A stretch of DNA of 64,000 nucleotides from CADEDV01 sp048498035 (GTDB taxonomy: Bacteria > Bacteroidota > Bacteroidia > Chitinophagales > Chitinophagaceae): assembly GCA_048498035.1 (NCBI GenBank), contig JBEHYT010000003.1:62001-126000 (forward strand). Direction: 5' to 3'. Shown here one piece after another: positions 17,353 to 25,890 of this stretch. The notes below the pieces were generated by a model. That model worked only from the letters and a program-made list of their open reading frames with translations, was not told the origin of the DNA and searched no databases. The position numbers were made by a program, and so were the translations under genes. Within the stretch, counting starts at the first letter, position 1. Each line of letters opens with the position of its first letter.

Positions 17353-18381
17353 ATGAGCGAAACGACAACCGCGCCGGCCCTGACGGCGAAAGATTTTGCG
17401 ACCGACCAGGAAGTTCGCTGGTGCCCGGGTTGCGGAGACTATTCCATTTTGGCACAGGTACAAAAAGTAATGCCCACACTTGGAATTCCGCGTGAGAATA
17501 TCGTGATCATTTCTGGGATTGGCTGTAGCAGCCGTTTTCCCTACTATATGAATACATTCGGGATGCACTCCATTCACGGGCGTGCAACCGCAATTGCTTC
17601 GGGGCTTAAAGCCAGCCGGCCGGAGTTAAGTGTCTGGATCGTTACCGGTGATGGCGACAGTCTTAGCATCGGTGGTAACCATACCATCCACCTGCTTCGC
17701 CGGAATTTTGATGTAAATGTTTTGTTGTTCAACAACCAGATTTACGGATTAACCAAAGGTCAGTATTCACCTACATCTGAAGAGAATAAAGTAACCAAAT
17801 CAACGCCTGTAGGCAGTATCGATCATCCTTTTAATCCTGCCGCGCTTGCATTGGGCGCAGACGCCACGTTTGTAGCCCGCACCATGGATCGTGATCCGAA
17901 ACACCTCCAGGCTATGTTGCTGCGCGCTAACGGACATAAAGGCGCATCGTTCCTGGAAATTTACCAGAATTGCAACATCTTCAATGATGGTGCTTTTGAA
18001 ATTTTTACTGAAAAAGGATCGAAACCCCAGGAAACCTTATTCCTGGAACAGGGTAAACCTTTTCTCTTTGGCGCCAACAACGATAAAGGTATTCGGCTGG
18101 ATGGTTTTACTCCCCAGGTGGTGAATCTTTCGGATGGCTATAGCGCAGATGATCTTTGGATACATAATGAAAATGACATCTATAAGGCACAGATCCTGGT
18201 GCGCATTTTTGACGATCCCCGGATAGAAGGACACCTTCCAAGACCCTTTGGTGTTTTTTACCAGGCAAATCGCCCTTGTTACGAAGATCAAATGGCCCTG
18301 CAGTTGCAGGATGCCAAAACAAGGAAGCCGGCAGACCTGGACAAACTGCTGCGTGGCAATGAGGTCTGGACCATCCAGTAA
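17353..18381 (+). CDS. korB: 2-oxoacid:ferredoxin oxidoreductase beta subunit (KorB type)
   Basis: A 342-residue thiamine-diphosphate subunit that, with an alpha/gamma partner, converts 2-oxoglutarate (or another 2-oxoacid) plus CoA to acyl-CoA with reduction of ferredoxin. VRWCPGCGDYSILAQVQ gives the cluster cysteines, GIGCSSRFPYYM follows, and WIVTGDGDSLSIGGNH with NNQIYGLTKGQYSPTS is the TPP/Mg site. The length and C-terminal domain match KorB. No alpha-subunit gene adjoins it, which is unusual because these genes are normally paired. A TAAATTTG box at 17338-17345 lies so close to ATG 17353 that the mRNA may be almost leaderless. Confidence 0.9.
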   Translation: MSETTTAPALTAKDFATDQEVRWCPGCGDYSILAQVQKVMPTLGIPRENIVIISGIGCSSRFPYYMNTFGMHSIHGRATAIASGLKASRPELSVWIVTGDGDSLSIGGNHTIHLLRRNFDVNVLLFNNQIYGLTKGQYSPTSEENKVTKSTPVGSIDHPFNPAALALGADATFVARTMDRDPKHLQAMLLRANGHKGASFLEIYQNCNIFNDGAFEIFTEKGSKPQETLFLEQGKPFLFGANNDKGIRLDGFTPQVVNLSDGYSADDLWIHNENDIYKAQILVRIFDDPRIEGHLPRPFGVFYQANRPCYEDQMALQLQDAKTRKPADLDKLLRGNEVWTIQ

Positions 18382-18391
18382 AAAAAATATA

Positions 18392-19285
18392 TTAGTGCAA
18401 AGTTGCCAGTCCGGCAGCAGTTAATTCCTTGTCGGCATTACGGAAAATTTTCTTCTTTTTCCGGTCATACCACCATTTGGGAACCATCTTCTTCATCAGC
18501 GTATCTATACTGCGCATTCCGAAGAGGTTCCAGGCTCCTTTTAACTTTCCACCCAGGGAAGGTTGCAGTGCACGGAGGCTCATGGCAAACCCGCTGTCAA
18601 GGTATTCCATGTGATGCCAAAACCCTGCGGGCATAAAGAGTGTATCTCCCGGCTCAAGAATAAAATCATAACCCTCTGCTAGTTTTAATGCAGGATACTG
18701 GCTATAATCCGGTTCACGATCGTAATAGTTGGAGAAATCAGCAAGGCTTAACACTTCAAATGGTTTGCGATACAGTTTATGCTGTTCGCTGAATGGGAAC
18801 ATCAATACACGCTTACGACCGGCAAATTGCGTGTGAATGATATGTGACATGTCAATATCAAAATGCATATGGGTGATGCTGGTAGCGCCACCCGTAAAAA
18901 GCATCGGGTATTTTTTTACAAACCCCTTCATCAAGTGTTCGGGCCATGTAAAATCCTTCGTGAGTTGCGGAGCGTGATCAAAAATGTTAAAGAGAAAAAT
19001 ACGCCAGCCGGCTGGTCCCTGGCTGATCATGTCAATATATTCACCAAAAGTTTTGTAATCGTCAGCCTTGTTGATAGGCGTGTATGCGTCACTCTTTATA
19101 TTATTGTATAACGGTACTCGTTTATCACCTACCAGCTGCTTGAAATAATCCCAGTTCCATTTAGAATATGCAGGCCATTCTTTAGCAAGGTTTTTGATCA
19201 CCACAGGGATCCCCGGTTGATAAAACTCCTTCTTAAACACATCGGGGTCAATAGTATCGTATACAGCAACCGGTCGTAATTGCAT
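18392..19285 (-). CDS. cupin-like (JmjC-type) dioxygenase domain protein
   Basis: A 297-residue protein with a cupin_8/JmjC fold. HMHFDIDMSH (about residue 138) gives the HxD iron ligands and the distal histidine lies in AGFWHHMEYL (about residue 224); LEPGDTLFMPAG is the typical second cupin strand. Relatives are 2-oxoglutarate/Fe(II) hydroxylases acting on proteins, RNA or small molecules. The C-terminal tail after about 250 is basic (WWYDRKKKKIFRNADKE). It converges with korB (10 bases between stops). Substrate unknown. Confidence 0.82.
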   Translation of the reverse strand: MQLRPVAVYDTIDPDVFKKEFYQPGIPVVIKNLAKEWPAYSKWNWDYFKQLVGDKRVPLYNNIKSDAYTPINKADDYKTFGEYIDMISQGPAGWRIFLFNIFDHAPQLTKDFTWPEHLMKGFVKKYPMLFTGGATSITHMHFDIDMSHIIHTQFAGRKRVLMFPFSEQHKLYRKPFEVLSLADFSNYYDREPDYSQYPALKLAEGYDFILEPGDTLFMPAGFWHHMEYLDSGFAMSLRALQPSLGGKLKGAWNLFGMRSIDTLMKKMVPKWWYDRKKKKIFRNADKELTAAGLATLH

Positions 19286-19389
19286 AGCGTCAGTCCTTAA
19301 TTGGCGGCCAAATTACAAATTGTCGTGCAAATGCCCGACAATCCGGGTCAGTTTTACAAAAACCATGTAATTTTAAAATCAAGGTTCTC

Positions 19390-20001
19390 ATGCTTTTACG
19401 AATACATCCCGATAATCCCCAGCCCCGCCTCATCCGGCAGGTGGCAGACATCCTTGAAAAGGGAGGTATCATTATTTACCCTACAGATACGATATATGGC
19501 CTGGGGTGCGACATCCTGCAACCCAGGGCTATTGAACGCATTGCCCGTATCAAAAAAGTGGATCCGCAGAAGGCGCAGCTCTCCTTTGTCTGCTCTGACC
19601 TGAGCCACCTGAGCGACTATGCCAAGCAGTTGGCCACGCCCACTTACCGGCTGTTGCGGGAATACCTTCCGGGGCCTTATACCTTTATCCTGCCCGCCAG
19701 CAAAATGGTACCCCGCATCCTGCAGGGAAGAAAGGATACGATCGGGCTTCGGATTCCCGATAACCGGATTGCCCATGCTTTGGTGGAGGCGTTGGGCCGC
19801 CCCATCCTGAGCGCTTCACTGCCCGGAGAAATGGTGGAAGATTATACCGATCCGGAAATCATGTATGAAAACTTTATGAACGACGTTGATATTGTGATTG
19901 ATGGAGGCATTGGAGGAACCGTTCCTTCTACCATCATTGACTGTACAGGCGATAGCCCAATAGTCACCCGCCAGGGTCTTGGTGCCTGGGAGGAGGAATA
20001 A
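19390..20001 (+). CDS. L-threonylcarbamoyladenylate synthase (TsaC/YrdC/Sua5 family)
   Basis: A 203-residue YrdC-fold enzyme that makes threonylcarbamoyl-AMP from threonine, bicarbonate and ATP, the first step of the t6A37 modification in tRNAs reading ANN codons. GGIIIYPTDTIYGLGCDI is the family signature; KKVDPQKAQLSFVCSDLSHL, RKDTIGLRIPDNRIAHALVE and PSTIIDCTGDSPIVTRQGLG follow in the usual order. There is no C-terminal Sua5 domain, so it is the short TsaC/YciO-like form; YciO-like function cannot be excluded. The terminator just downstream faces the opposite gene. Confidence 0.88.
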   Translation: MLLRIHPDNPQPRLIRQVADILEKGGIIIYPTDTIYGLGCDILQPRAIERIARIKKVDPQKAQLSFVCSDLSHLSDYAKQLATPTYRLLREYLPGPYTFILPASKMVPRILQGRKDTIGLRIPDNRIAHALVEALGRPILSASLPGEMVEDYTDPEIMYENFMNDVDIVIDGGIGGTVPSTIIDCTGDSPIVTRQGLGAWEEE

Positions 20002-20026
20002 AAAAACCTCCCCTGGTCAGGGGAGG
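20000..20026 (-). terminator. intrinsic terminator of the His/Arg-rich protein gene
   Basis: On the minus strand a perfect 7-bp stem CCTCCCC/GGGGAGG (complement of 20007-20026, six-base loop) is followed by a run of seven T (complement of 20000-20006). It lies 36 bases past the stop of the minus-strand gene at 20063-20362. On the plus strand no T-run follows the stem. Confidence 0.8.
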
Positions 20027-20062
20027 CATTCATCACAGAAATATATATGGATTGCTGATAGA

Positions 20063-20362
20063 CTAGCTCATCCGGGCATGATGGCGTTTGTGCCGGTTGT
20101 GTTTGAAGCGGTATGCCTGGTGGCGATTGTGCTTCCGCATTTTATGCAGGTTACGACGTTCGCGCGGGCCTACTTTACCATCATGATGGGCACGTTTTTC
20201 CATACGATGCAGACGATCGCGGTCGTTTTTCATTTTGCGATGTTCCACGCGGGTAATATCCCCTTTACCGCGACCATGATCTGTTAATTTGGGAGCATTT
20301 TGTGCAGATGCAACGGCTGCGGTAAATACGAAGGCTATACCGAGAGTTAAAAGCTTTTTCAT
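20063..20362 (-). CDS. small exported His/Arg/Lys-rich protein
   Basis: A 99-residue protein of unknown function with a clear signal peptide (MKKLLTLGIAFVFTAAVASAQ, cut after ASA). The mature part is very basic and histidine-rich (VEHRKMKNDRDRLHRMEKRAHHDGK, split as VEHRKMKNDRDR and LHRMEKRAHHDGK; ending HNRHKRHHARMS). ATG 20362 is chosen since it opens the signal peptide; the frame runs 30 codons farther upstream without a credible N-terminus. It has its own terminator. The residues suggest binding of metals, nucleic acid or cell-surface polyanions; that is speculation. Similar short basic exported proteins are frequent in Chitinophagaceae-type genomes. Confidence 0.7.
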   Translation of the reverse strand: MKKLLTLGIAFVFTAAVASAQNAPKLTDHGRGKGDITRVEHRKMKNDRDRLHRMEKRAHHDGKVGPRERRNLHKMRKHNRHQAYRFKHNRHKRHHARMS

Positions 20363-20457
20363 GAGTTCGAAATTTTCAGGTGAACTAAAATTGTTTGGAA
20401 GTAAGACACCGGCCGGTGGCAAGAGTTTAAAGCGTTCTGGAAACTTTAACACCTGTG

Positions 20458-21057
20458 TTAATCATCAAATAAAGTGGCCTGGGGGTCAATGGCGAAACTT
20501 TTGCGGTGATACCTGCAAAGGCCAAAAAGCTCTATCGCCTTGCGATGCGTGGCCGTGCCATAACCTTTGTTTTGGTTCCAGGCATAATGCGGAAACTCAT
20601 CGTGCAATCCAAGCATATACTGATCGCGGTAGGTTTTCGCGAGTATACTGGCGGCAGCGATACTGGCATAGCGGCCATCACCTTTTACAAAACAGCGATG
20701 AGGGATGGCGGGATAGCTTGTAAAACGATTGCCATCTATTAATAAATACTCAGGAGAAACAGCCAGCGCCGTAATAGCCAGGTGCATGGCACGGAAGGAA
20801 GCCTTGAGAATATTACTCCTGTCAATTTCTTCATTATCCACGGATGCTACCGCAAAAGCAATCGCTTCCTGCTCTATCACAGGGCGAAGCAAATCACGCT
20901 GTTTTTCCGAAAGCTGTTTGGAGTCGTTCAGAAAAGGATGTGTAAAATTTTTAGGTAAAATAACGGCTGCAGCAAATACCGGTCCCGCATAGCATCCGCG
21001 GCCCGCTTCGTCACATCCGGCTTCAATCTTTGTTTTATGATAATACGCTGCCAGCAT
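20458..21057 (-). CDS. rnhB: ribonuclease HII
   Basis: A 199-residue endonuclease that cuts the RNA strand of RNA/DNA hybrids and removes ribonucleotides misinserted in DNA. AGCDEAGRGCYAGPVFAAA holds the first two catalytic acids (DE), LLIDGNRF holds the third aspartate, and VKGDGRYASIAAASILAKTYRD is the family signature with the fourth. Length is normal. It is divergently arranged with the heme A synthase gene; 95 bases separate it from the small basic protein gene downstream. Confidence 0.93.
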   Translation of the reverse strand: MLAAYYHKTKIEAGCDEAGRGCYAGPVFAAAVILPKNFTHPFLNDSKQLSEKQRDLLRPVIEQEAIAFAVASVDNEEIDRSNILKASFRAMHLAITALAVSPEYLLIDGNRFTSYPAIPHRCFVKGDGRYASIAAASILAKTYRDQYMLGLHDEFPHYAWNQNKGYGTATHRKAIELFGLCRYHRKSFAIDPQATLFDD

Positions 21058-21159
21058 CCAGGCGGCAAGTTAAAACTTGTAGCGCAAAATCATGGAGAAC
21101 CGGAGCTGCTCTTTTCCACCGTCCTGGTTGCTCAACGGCGTTTATATAAGTCCCTGCAC

Positions 21160-21167
21160 TACCTTTG
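21160..21167 (+). promoter_or_regulatory. -7 box upstream of the heme A synthase gene
   Basis: TACCTTTG matches the Bacteroidota TAnnTTTG element and ends 8 bases before ATG 21176. No good -33 element was found at the expected distance, so this is a partial promoter match. It supports the downstream choice of start. Confidence 0.4.
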
Positions 21168-21175
21168 TCCGCGCT

Positions 21176-22090
21176 ATGAGATCATATCGTTCCTACACCC
21201 GGTTTACCTGGATTGCCCTGGTAATGGTTTTTCTAGTTGTAATTGCAGGAGGCACCGTACGCATGACGCAGAGCGGAATGGGATGTCCCGACTGGCCTAA
21301 ATGTTTTGGTAGTTGGATTCCTCCCACCCAGGCCAGCCAATTACCGGCTGATTTTGAAAAATATCTTAAAAAGCAAGACATTGACCATACGTTCAATGCG
21401 TTTCATACCTGGACGGAATACATCAATCGCCTTGTAGGCGCTCTTTTGGGAATAGTTGTCTTTATCCATTTTCTCTGGAGTTTCCGGTTGTTTCGCAAAA
21501 CGAACAGATCCATCGTTCTGCTGTCATTCCTGCTGCTGCTGGGTGTTGGTTTTGAAGCCTGGCTGGGAAAAACAGTAGTGGATCATAACCTGGCAGTGGT
21601 AAAAATTACCACTCACATGTTGATGGCGCTGGTGTTGGCGGGAATTCCGTTGTTGATCATTCGTCGCCTGCAACAGAATACGCTGTATTCAAATAAATTG
21701 CTGGCTCACCTGTCGGTTAGCTTGCTGATCATTTTGCTTGTTCAGATTGTTCTGGGTACGCAAGTTCGGGAACAGGTGGATGAAATTTCAAAATCCATGA
21801 ATTACGGCGGCCGCGAAACCTGGATCAGCCAGCTCGACTTTGTTTTTCTCATTCACCGCAGTTTTTCCTGGGTAGTGCTGATAGGAAGTATACTACTCGC
21901 CTGGAAATCGGCGCAGGAACCGGCACTCAAAAAAAACGGCATACTTATCCTCTTACTTGCAATTAGTGCAATGACGCTGGGAATTATACTTGCCTATCTC
22001 CAGGTGCCCGCTATTGCACAACCATTACACTTGCTAATGGGCATGTTGTTGGCAGTAGCTGTTTTTGGTTACCGCCTGCGCCTGCGATAG
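21176..22090 (+). CDS. ctaA: heme A synthase (CtaA/Cox15 family)
   Basis: A 304-residue inner-membrane protein with eight hydrophobic helices that oxidises heme O to heme A for cytochrome oxidase. The conserved first loop is VRMTQSGMGCPDWPKCFGSW, and haem-ligand histidines occur in AFHTWTEYINR, KITTHMLMA, LIHRSFSW and AQPLHLLMG. ATG 21176 opens directly before the first helix and has a -7 box just upstream; the frame extends 28 codons farther 5' without helix-like sequence. No other cytochrome oxidase genes are in the window. Confidence 0.9.
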   Translation: MRSYRSYTRFTWIALVMVFLVVIAGGTVRMTQSGMGCPDWPKCFGSWIPPTQASQLPADFEKYLKKQDIDHTFNAFHTWTEYINRLVGALLGIVVFIHFLWSFRLFRKTNRSIVLLSFLLLLGVGFEAWLGKTVVDHNLAVVKITTHMLMALVLAGIPLLIIRRLQQNTLYSNKLLAHLSVSLLIILLVQIVLGTQVREQVDEISKSMNYGGRETWISQLDFVFLIHRSFSWVVLIGSILLAWKSAQEPALKKNGILILLLAISAMTLGIILAYLQVPAIAQPLHLLMGMLLAVAVFGYRLRLR

Positions 22091-22205
22091 AAACAAGTTG
22101 TGATTCGATTTAAAAAAAACTAATTCCCGGCGCAAAAGTTTATTGCTAAATTCAGGGTTGCATTGCACCCTGCAATAAAGTATTTTAGCAATATATCAAC
22201 ATTAC

Positions 22206-24461
22206 ATGAAAGCCTGGCTCAAGGGATTTTACTTTTCGTTTCCAATTCAGTTGCTTTTCCTTCATTTCAGGAAATACCAGGTGCTATTGCTCTTTTGGTT
22301 TATCCTTTTCAGCACCGTGAACGGAACGTTTATGAAAACCTTTGGAGCCGATTCCCTGTTCCTGGGGCCCGAATATCTTGGTAATGTCAATTCCATCAGC
22401 TCTGCAATCGTGGGTATGTCGATCGGGATGTTTATCATGAGCTGGAACATTGCCACATTTATTCTTTTTTCAAAACATTTCCGGTTCCTCGCAGCTTCGG
22501 GCAATCCGTTTCTTAAATATTGTATCAACAACGCCATCATTCCACTGGTATTCCTGGTTTTTTATTTTGTAAAAGCGTACGACTTTGATCATTATAAAGA
22601 ACTGATCAGCGCTACCGAGATTATTTTCCTGGTAGGTGGTTTTTTAAGCGGACTCCTCCTGATACTGGCTATTTCTTTTATTTATTTTTTTCGGGCAGAC
22701 CGCTCTATTCAGCGCAGAATGATGCCGCTGTTCAGCAACCCAACTTCTTATATTACACATTTACAACCGGTGAAAGAAGTGCATCTCGGTGCTTCTCTTA
22801 TTAAGGTGGAATGGTATTTTGAAACGCCGGTGCGGCTGCGCCGCACGCGCGATGTTTCACATTACACACAGGATTTTGTAGACTCCATTTTCAAACGTCA
22901 TCATTTTGCCGCCATCCTGTCTATTTTTACGGCCTTTGTATTCCTGGTGCTAACCGGTTTTTTCCTGGAGCATCCATTCTTTCAGATTCCTGCCGCGGCA
23001 AGTATTACCATCTTCTTTTCCATTCTTATTGGCGTTGCCGGTGCCATCACTTATTTTCTACAAAGCTGGAGCATTCCTTACCTGCTGGCGCTGATCCTAC
23101 TGTTGAACTTCTTTTATAAAATGGATTGGATAGATCCACGCAATAAGGCGTATGGACTTAACTATACCAACAAAACAGAGCGACCGGAATATTCGCGCAG
23201 CGGCCTGTTAAATCTTTGCACGCCGGAGAATATTGAGGCTGATCGTAAAAATATGATCAGCATATTGGATGCATGGAAGAAAAAGCAGCATACCGAAAAG
23301 CCGGTGCTGGTGTTTATCAATACAAGTGGAGGCGGGCACCGGAGCGCAACGTTTACGATGAGCGTATTGCAACATCTCGATAGTATTACGAATGGACAGA
23401 TCATGAACCAGGCTTTCCTGATCAGCGGCGCCTCCGGCGGAATGATTGGAGCTACTTATTTCCGTGAGTTGTATCGCCGTCGTCTTAACGGTGCTTCAAT
23501 CCGGTTGCAGGATAAAGCCTATGTAGATGATATTGCAAAAGACCTCCTCAACCCGCTTTTTTCTTCATTTGTTGCCCGCGACCTGATTGCGCCCGCACAA
23601 AAATTCCATGTAGGTCCGTATGTCTATGTAAAAGACCGCGGCTATGCATTCGAGGAAAAATTAAATAGCAACACGCATCATTTCCTGGATTTGCAGGTGA
23701 AAGATTATGCTGCCGATGAGAAGGCTGCCCGTATTCCACTCATGTTTTTTAATTCCGTGGTAACCCGGGATAGCCGCAAAATGATCATCAGCACACAACC
23801 CGTTCGTTTTATGATGCAGGGCTACCAGGATACTACCCGTATTCCATTTATGGATCCGGATGCTATTGATTTTGGTTCCTTCTTCGCCAAACAGGATCCC
23901 TACAGTTTGCGGATGTTAACGGCTTTACGAATGAACGCCACCTTCCCCATTGTTTTACCTAACGTTTGGCTTCCTTCCAATCCCGTAATTGATGTAATGG
24001 ATGCAGGTCTCCGCGATAATTACGGGCAGGAAACCACATTGAGGTTCCTTACTTCATTTGATGATTGGATACGGGAAAATACTGGTGGCGTATTGATCAT
24101 CCAAATCCGCGACCGCGGTGCCGGCGCCTGGGAATATCCCTATGTTTCGGATGATATTGCTGACCATGCCACCAAACCCTTCCTGCTATTGCAGCATAAC
24201 TGGTTTAAGATGATGGAATTTTTTCAGAATGATATGCTCAGCTACTATACAGACCAGCAAGGTAGAAGTATTCATAAACTAGTGTTCCAGTATGCTGCGG
24301 ATAACGAAGAAAATAAGGCAGCGCTCAATTTTCATCTTACCAAACAGGAAGAGAAGGATATTATGCGTTCTGTATTTTCCGTATCAAACATGGAGAGTTC
24401 AACGAAATTGAAGCAATTGCTCGGCGTTACTACAACATCAAATGCGATCAGGGGCGAATAA
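22206..24461 (+). CDS. membrane-anchored patatin-like phospholipase
   Basis: A 751-residue protein in two parts. Residues 1 to about 305 carry seven hydrophobic segments (near 24-42, 62-88, 105-124, 136-162, 235-254, 262-284 and 288-304). Residues from about 365 form a patatin domain: oxyanion loop SGGGHR (374-379), nucleophile elbow GASGG with Ser410, and the catalytic aspartate in DAG (599-601). Patatins hydrolyse acyl esters of phospho- or glycolipids. The membrane half is far longer than a simple anchor. The 3' end overlaps the convergent lipid kinase gene by 14 bases. Substrate and orientation of the domain are unknown. Confidence 0.82.
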   Translation: MKAWLKGFYFSFPIQLLFLHFRKYQVLLLFWFILFSTVNGTFMKTFGADSLFLGPEYLGNVNSISSAIVGMSIGMFIMSWNIATFILFSKHFRFLAASGNPFLKYCINNAIIPLVFLVFYFVKAYDFDHYKELISATEIIFLVGGFLSGLLLILAISFIYFFRADRSIQRRMMPLFSNPTSYITHLQPVKEVHLGASLIKVEWYFETPVRLRRTRDVSHYTQDFVDSIFKRHHFAAILSIFTAFVFLVLTGFFLEHPFFQIPAAASITIFFSILIGVAGAITYFLQSWSIPYLLALILLLNFFYKMDWIDPRNKAYGLNYTNKTERPEYSRSGLLNLCTPENIEADRKNMISILDAWKKKQHTEKPVLVFINTSGGGHRSATFTMSVLQHLDSITNGQIMNQAFLISGASGGMIGATYFRELYRRRLNGASIRLQDKAYVDDIAKDLLNPLFSSFVARDLIAPAQKFHVGPYVYVKDRGYAFEEKLNSNTHHFLDLQVKDYAADEKAARIPLMFFNSVVTRDSRKMIISTQPVRFMMQGYQDTTRIPFMDPDAIDFGSFFAKQDPYSLRMLTALRMNATFPIVLPNVWLPSNPVIDVMDAGLRDNYGQETTLRFLTSFDDWIRENTGGVLIIQIRDRGAGAWEYPYVSDDIADHATKPFLLLQHNWFKMMEFFQNDMLSYYTDQQGRSIHKLVFQYAADNEENKAALNFHLTKQEEKDIMRSVFSVSNMESSTKLKQLLGVTTTSNAIRGE

Positions 24462-25347
24462 GACGAAAGCATTTTTTCATTACAGCCACTTCTATTTTTT
24501 TCGGCGTTTCTGCCGGGTCGCCATCAATGTGCAGTGGCGCTTCTGACTCATTGCTGATAACAAGCTGGTCGGTTTGAAAATACAACATGCTCTTTTTTGC
24601 GCTCCCGGTGGGAATATCCTGCAGGCGGTTTTTGCCCATCACCTGGCGAATGGTTTGATAGAGCAACTTCAATTTGTTTTGATGCGACGCAATTACAATG
24701 TCCAGCATACCATCACTAAGACTTGCCTGCGGCGCGATGGTGAAATTATTTCCAAACTGGTTACTGTTGGCAATGCTGATAAAAAATGCATCTGCCTGGA
24801 AGCTGGAACCAGCTATTTCAAGATTAAACTGGTAAGAACGTGCAGCAAAAAAATTCCGGATCACCTGTTTTACATATGTGGATAGTCCGCGTTTGCGTTG
24901 CTGGGCAAAATCATGTGCCACTTTGGCGTCGAAGCCGAGTCCACAAAGCATGCAGGCGAATTGGTTGTTGATCCGGAAGCCGTCGGTTGCTTTTGCCTTT
25001 TCTTCAAAAATAACCTGTAACGCTTTCTGCGGCTGCCGGGAAATGCCTGCTGCATACGCAAGTCCATTGCCCGATCCGCAGGGAATAATGCCAAAATTGA
25101 CCTTGCAATGCATCAGTCCATATACCACCTGGCTCACGGTGCCGTCACCCCCGGCAATTACAATATCGGTTACCCGGTGTTCTTCAATAACGGGTAATAA
25201 AAATGAATAGTCACCGCTCGCTACCGATGGGAAAATCAGAAACGAAATATTCCTGCGCCGTGTTTCTTTTTCGATGAGCGTCTGCAAATCTTTTTTTCCA
25301 CGTGTGCCGGAAATCGGGTTAATGATGTAGAGGATAAAGCGATCCAT
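24448..25347 (-). CDS. diacylglycerol/sphingosine kinase family lipid kinase
   Basis: A 299-residue kinase of the DAGK catalytic family (YegS/BmrU/DgkB type) that phosphorylates a lipid alcohol with ATP. IINPISGTRGKKDL is the N-terminal signature, IVIAGGDGTVSQVVYGL carries the GGDGT nucleotide motif, IPCGSGNGLAYAAG follows, and the C-terminal beta-sandwich includes DGMLDIVIA and PLHIDGDPAE. Length is normal for the bacterial family. The gene converges on the patatin gene with a 14-base overlap. Both act on lipids, but convergent arrangement argues against an operon. Natural substrate not deducible. Confidence 0.88.
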   Translation of the reverse strand: MDRFILYIINPISGTRGKKDLQTLIEKETRRRNISFLIFPSVASGDYSFLLPVIEEHRVTDIVIAGGDGTVSQVVYGLMHCKVNFGIIPCGSGNGLAYAAGISRQPQKALQVIFEEKAKATDGFRINNQFACMLCGLGFDAKVAHDFAQQRKRGLSTYVKQVIRNFFAARSYQFNLEIAGSSFQADAFFISIANSNQFGNNFTIAPQASLSDGMLDIVIASHQNKLKLLYQTIRQVMGKNRLQDIPTGSAKKSMLYFQTDQLVISNESEAPLHIDGDPAETPKKIEVAVMKKCFRLIRP

Positions 25348-25363
25348 GCCCGCCGAAATTAGC

Positions 25364-25822
25364 TCATTTCAGGCGGATGTTTGCTACCGGAACACGACGT
25401 ACCCGAACGGCCGCAGCCATTGCCGGGTCAGCGGGAACGGCTATCGTATATAATTTCACGTAACCACCATGCGTTTCCAATAGTTTCCTGAGTTCTTTTC
25501 CAGAAACACAATAAGCTAATTCTTTTTCACCATCACAATGCCTGGCATCAATACGCTCAACCAGGTTATTACCCAAAGAATCAGTTATCATAATCCAGCG
25601 TGTCCATGCGCTGTCTGTATTTTCACATACAACCCGAAGTGATGATTTCTTCGACAATTGCGCAGTAGTCAGGACTACCACGTTCCCTGCTGGATCTTCC
25701 TTTACAAAATGCGCAACCTGTTTCCCAGCCAGTTCAAACGTCCAGTTAAACCCAGCTTGAGCCCAGGTAAATACGCACATTGTCAGCAGCACTGCTAAAA
25801 AAAAGAATTTTTTCATGGTCAT
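25364..25822 (-). CDS. exported protein of unknown function
   Basis: A 152-residue protein with a signal peptide (MTMKKFFFLAVLLTMCVFTWAQ). The mature part is about 130 residues, predicted mostly beta, with two cysteines (VCENTD and HCDG plus YCVSG) and the C-terminal run AAAVRVRRVPVANIRLK. I recognise no domain. It lies 16 bases upstream of the lipid kinase gene on the same strand and may be co-transcribed with it. ATG 25822 or the MKK codon six bases later could be the start. Confidence 0.65.
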   Translation of the reverse strand: MTMKKFFFLAVLLTMCVFTWAQAGFNWTFELAGKQVAHFVKEDPAGNVVVLTTAQLSKKSSLRVVCENTDSAWTRWIMITDSLGNNLVERIDARHCDGEKELAYCVSGKELRKLLETHGGYVKLYTIAVPADPAMAAAVRVRRVPVANIRLK

Positions 25823-25890
25823 TTTATTTCAATTCTCTTGCCAGGTATTTTTTACAGGATGTGACCGTCACATTTTTTGCATAATTGTCT

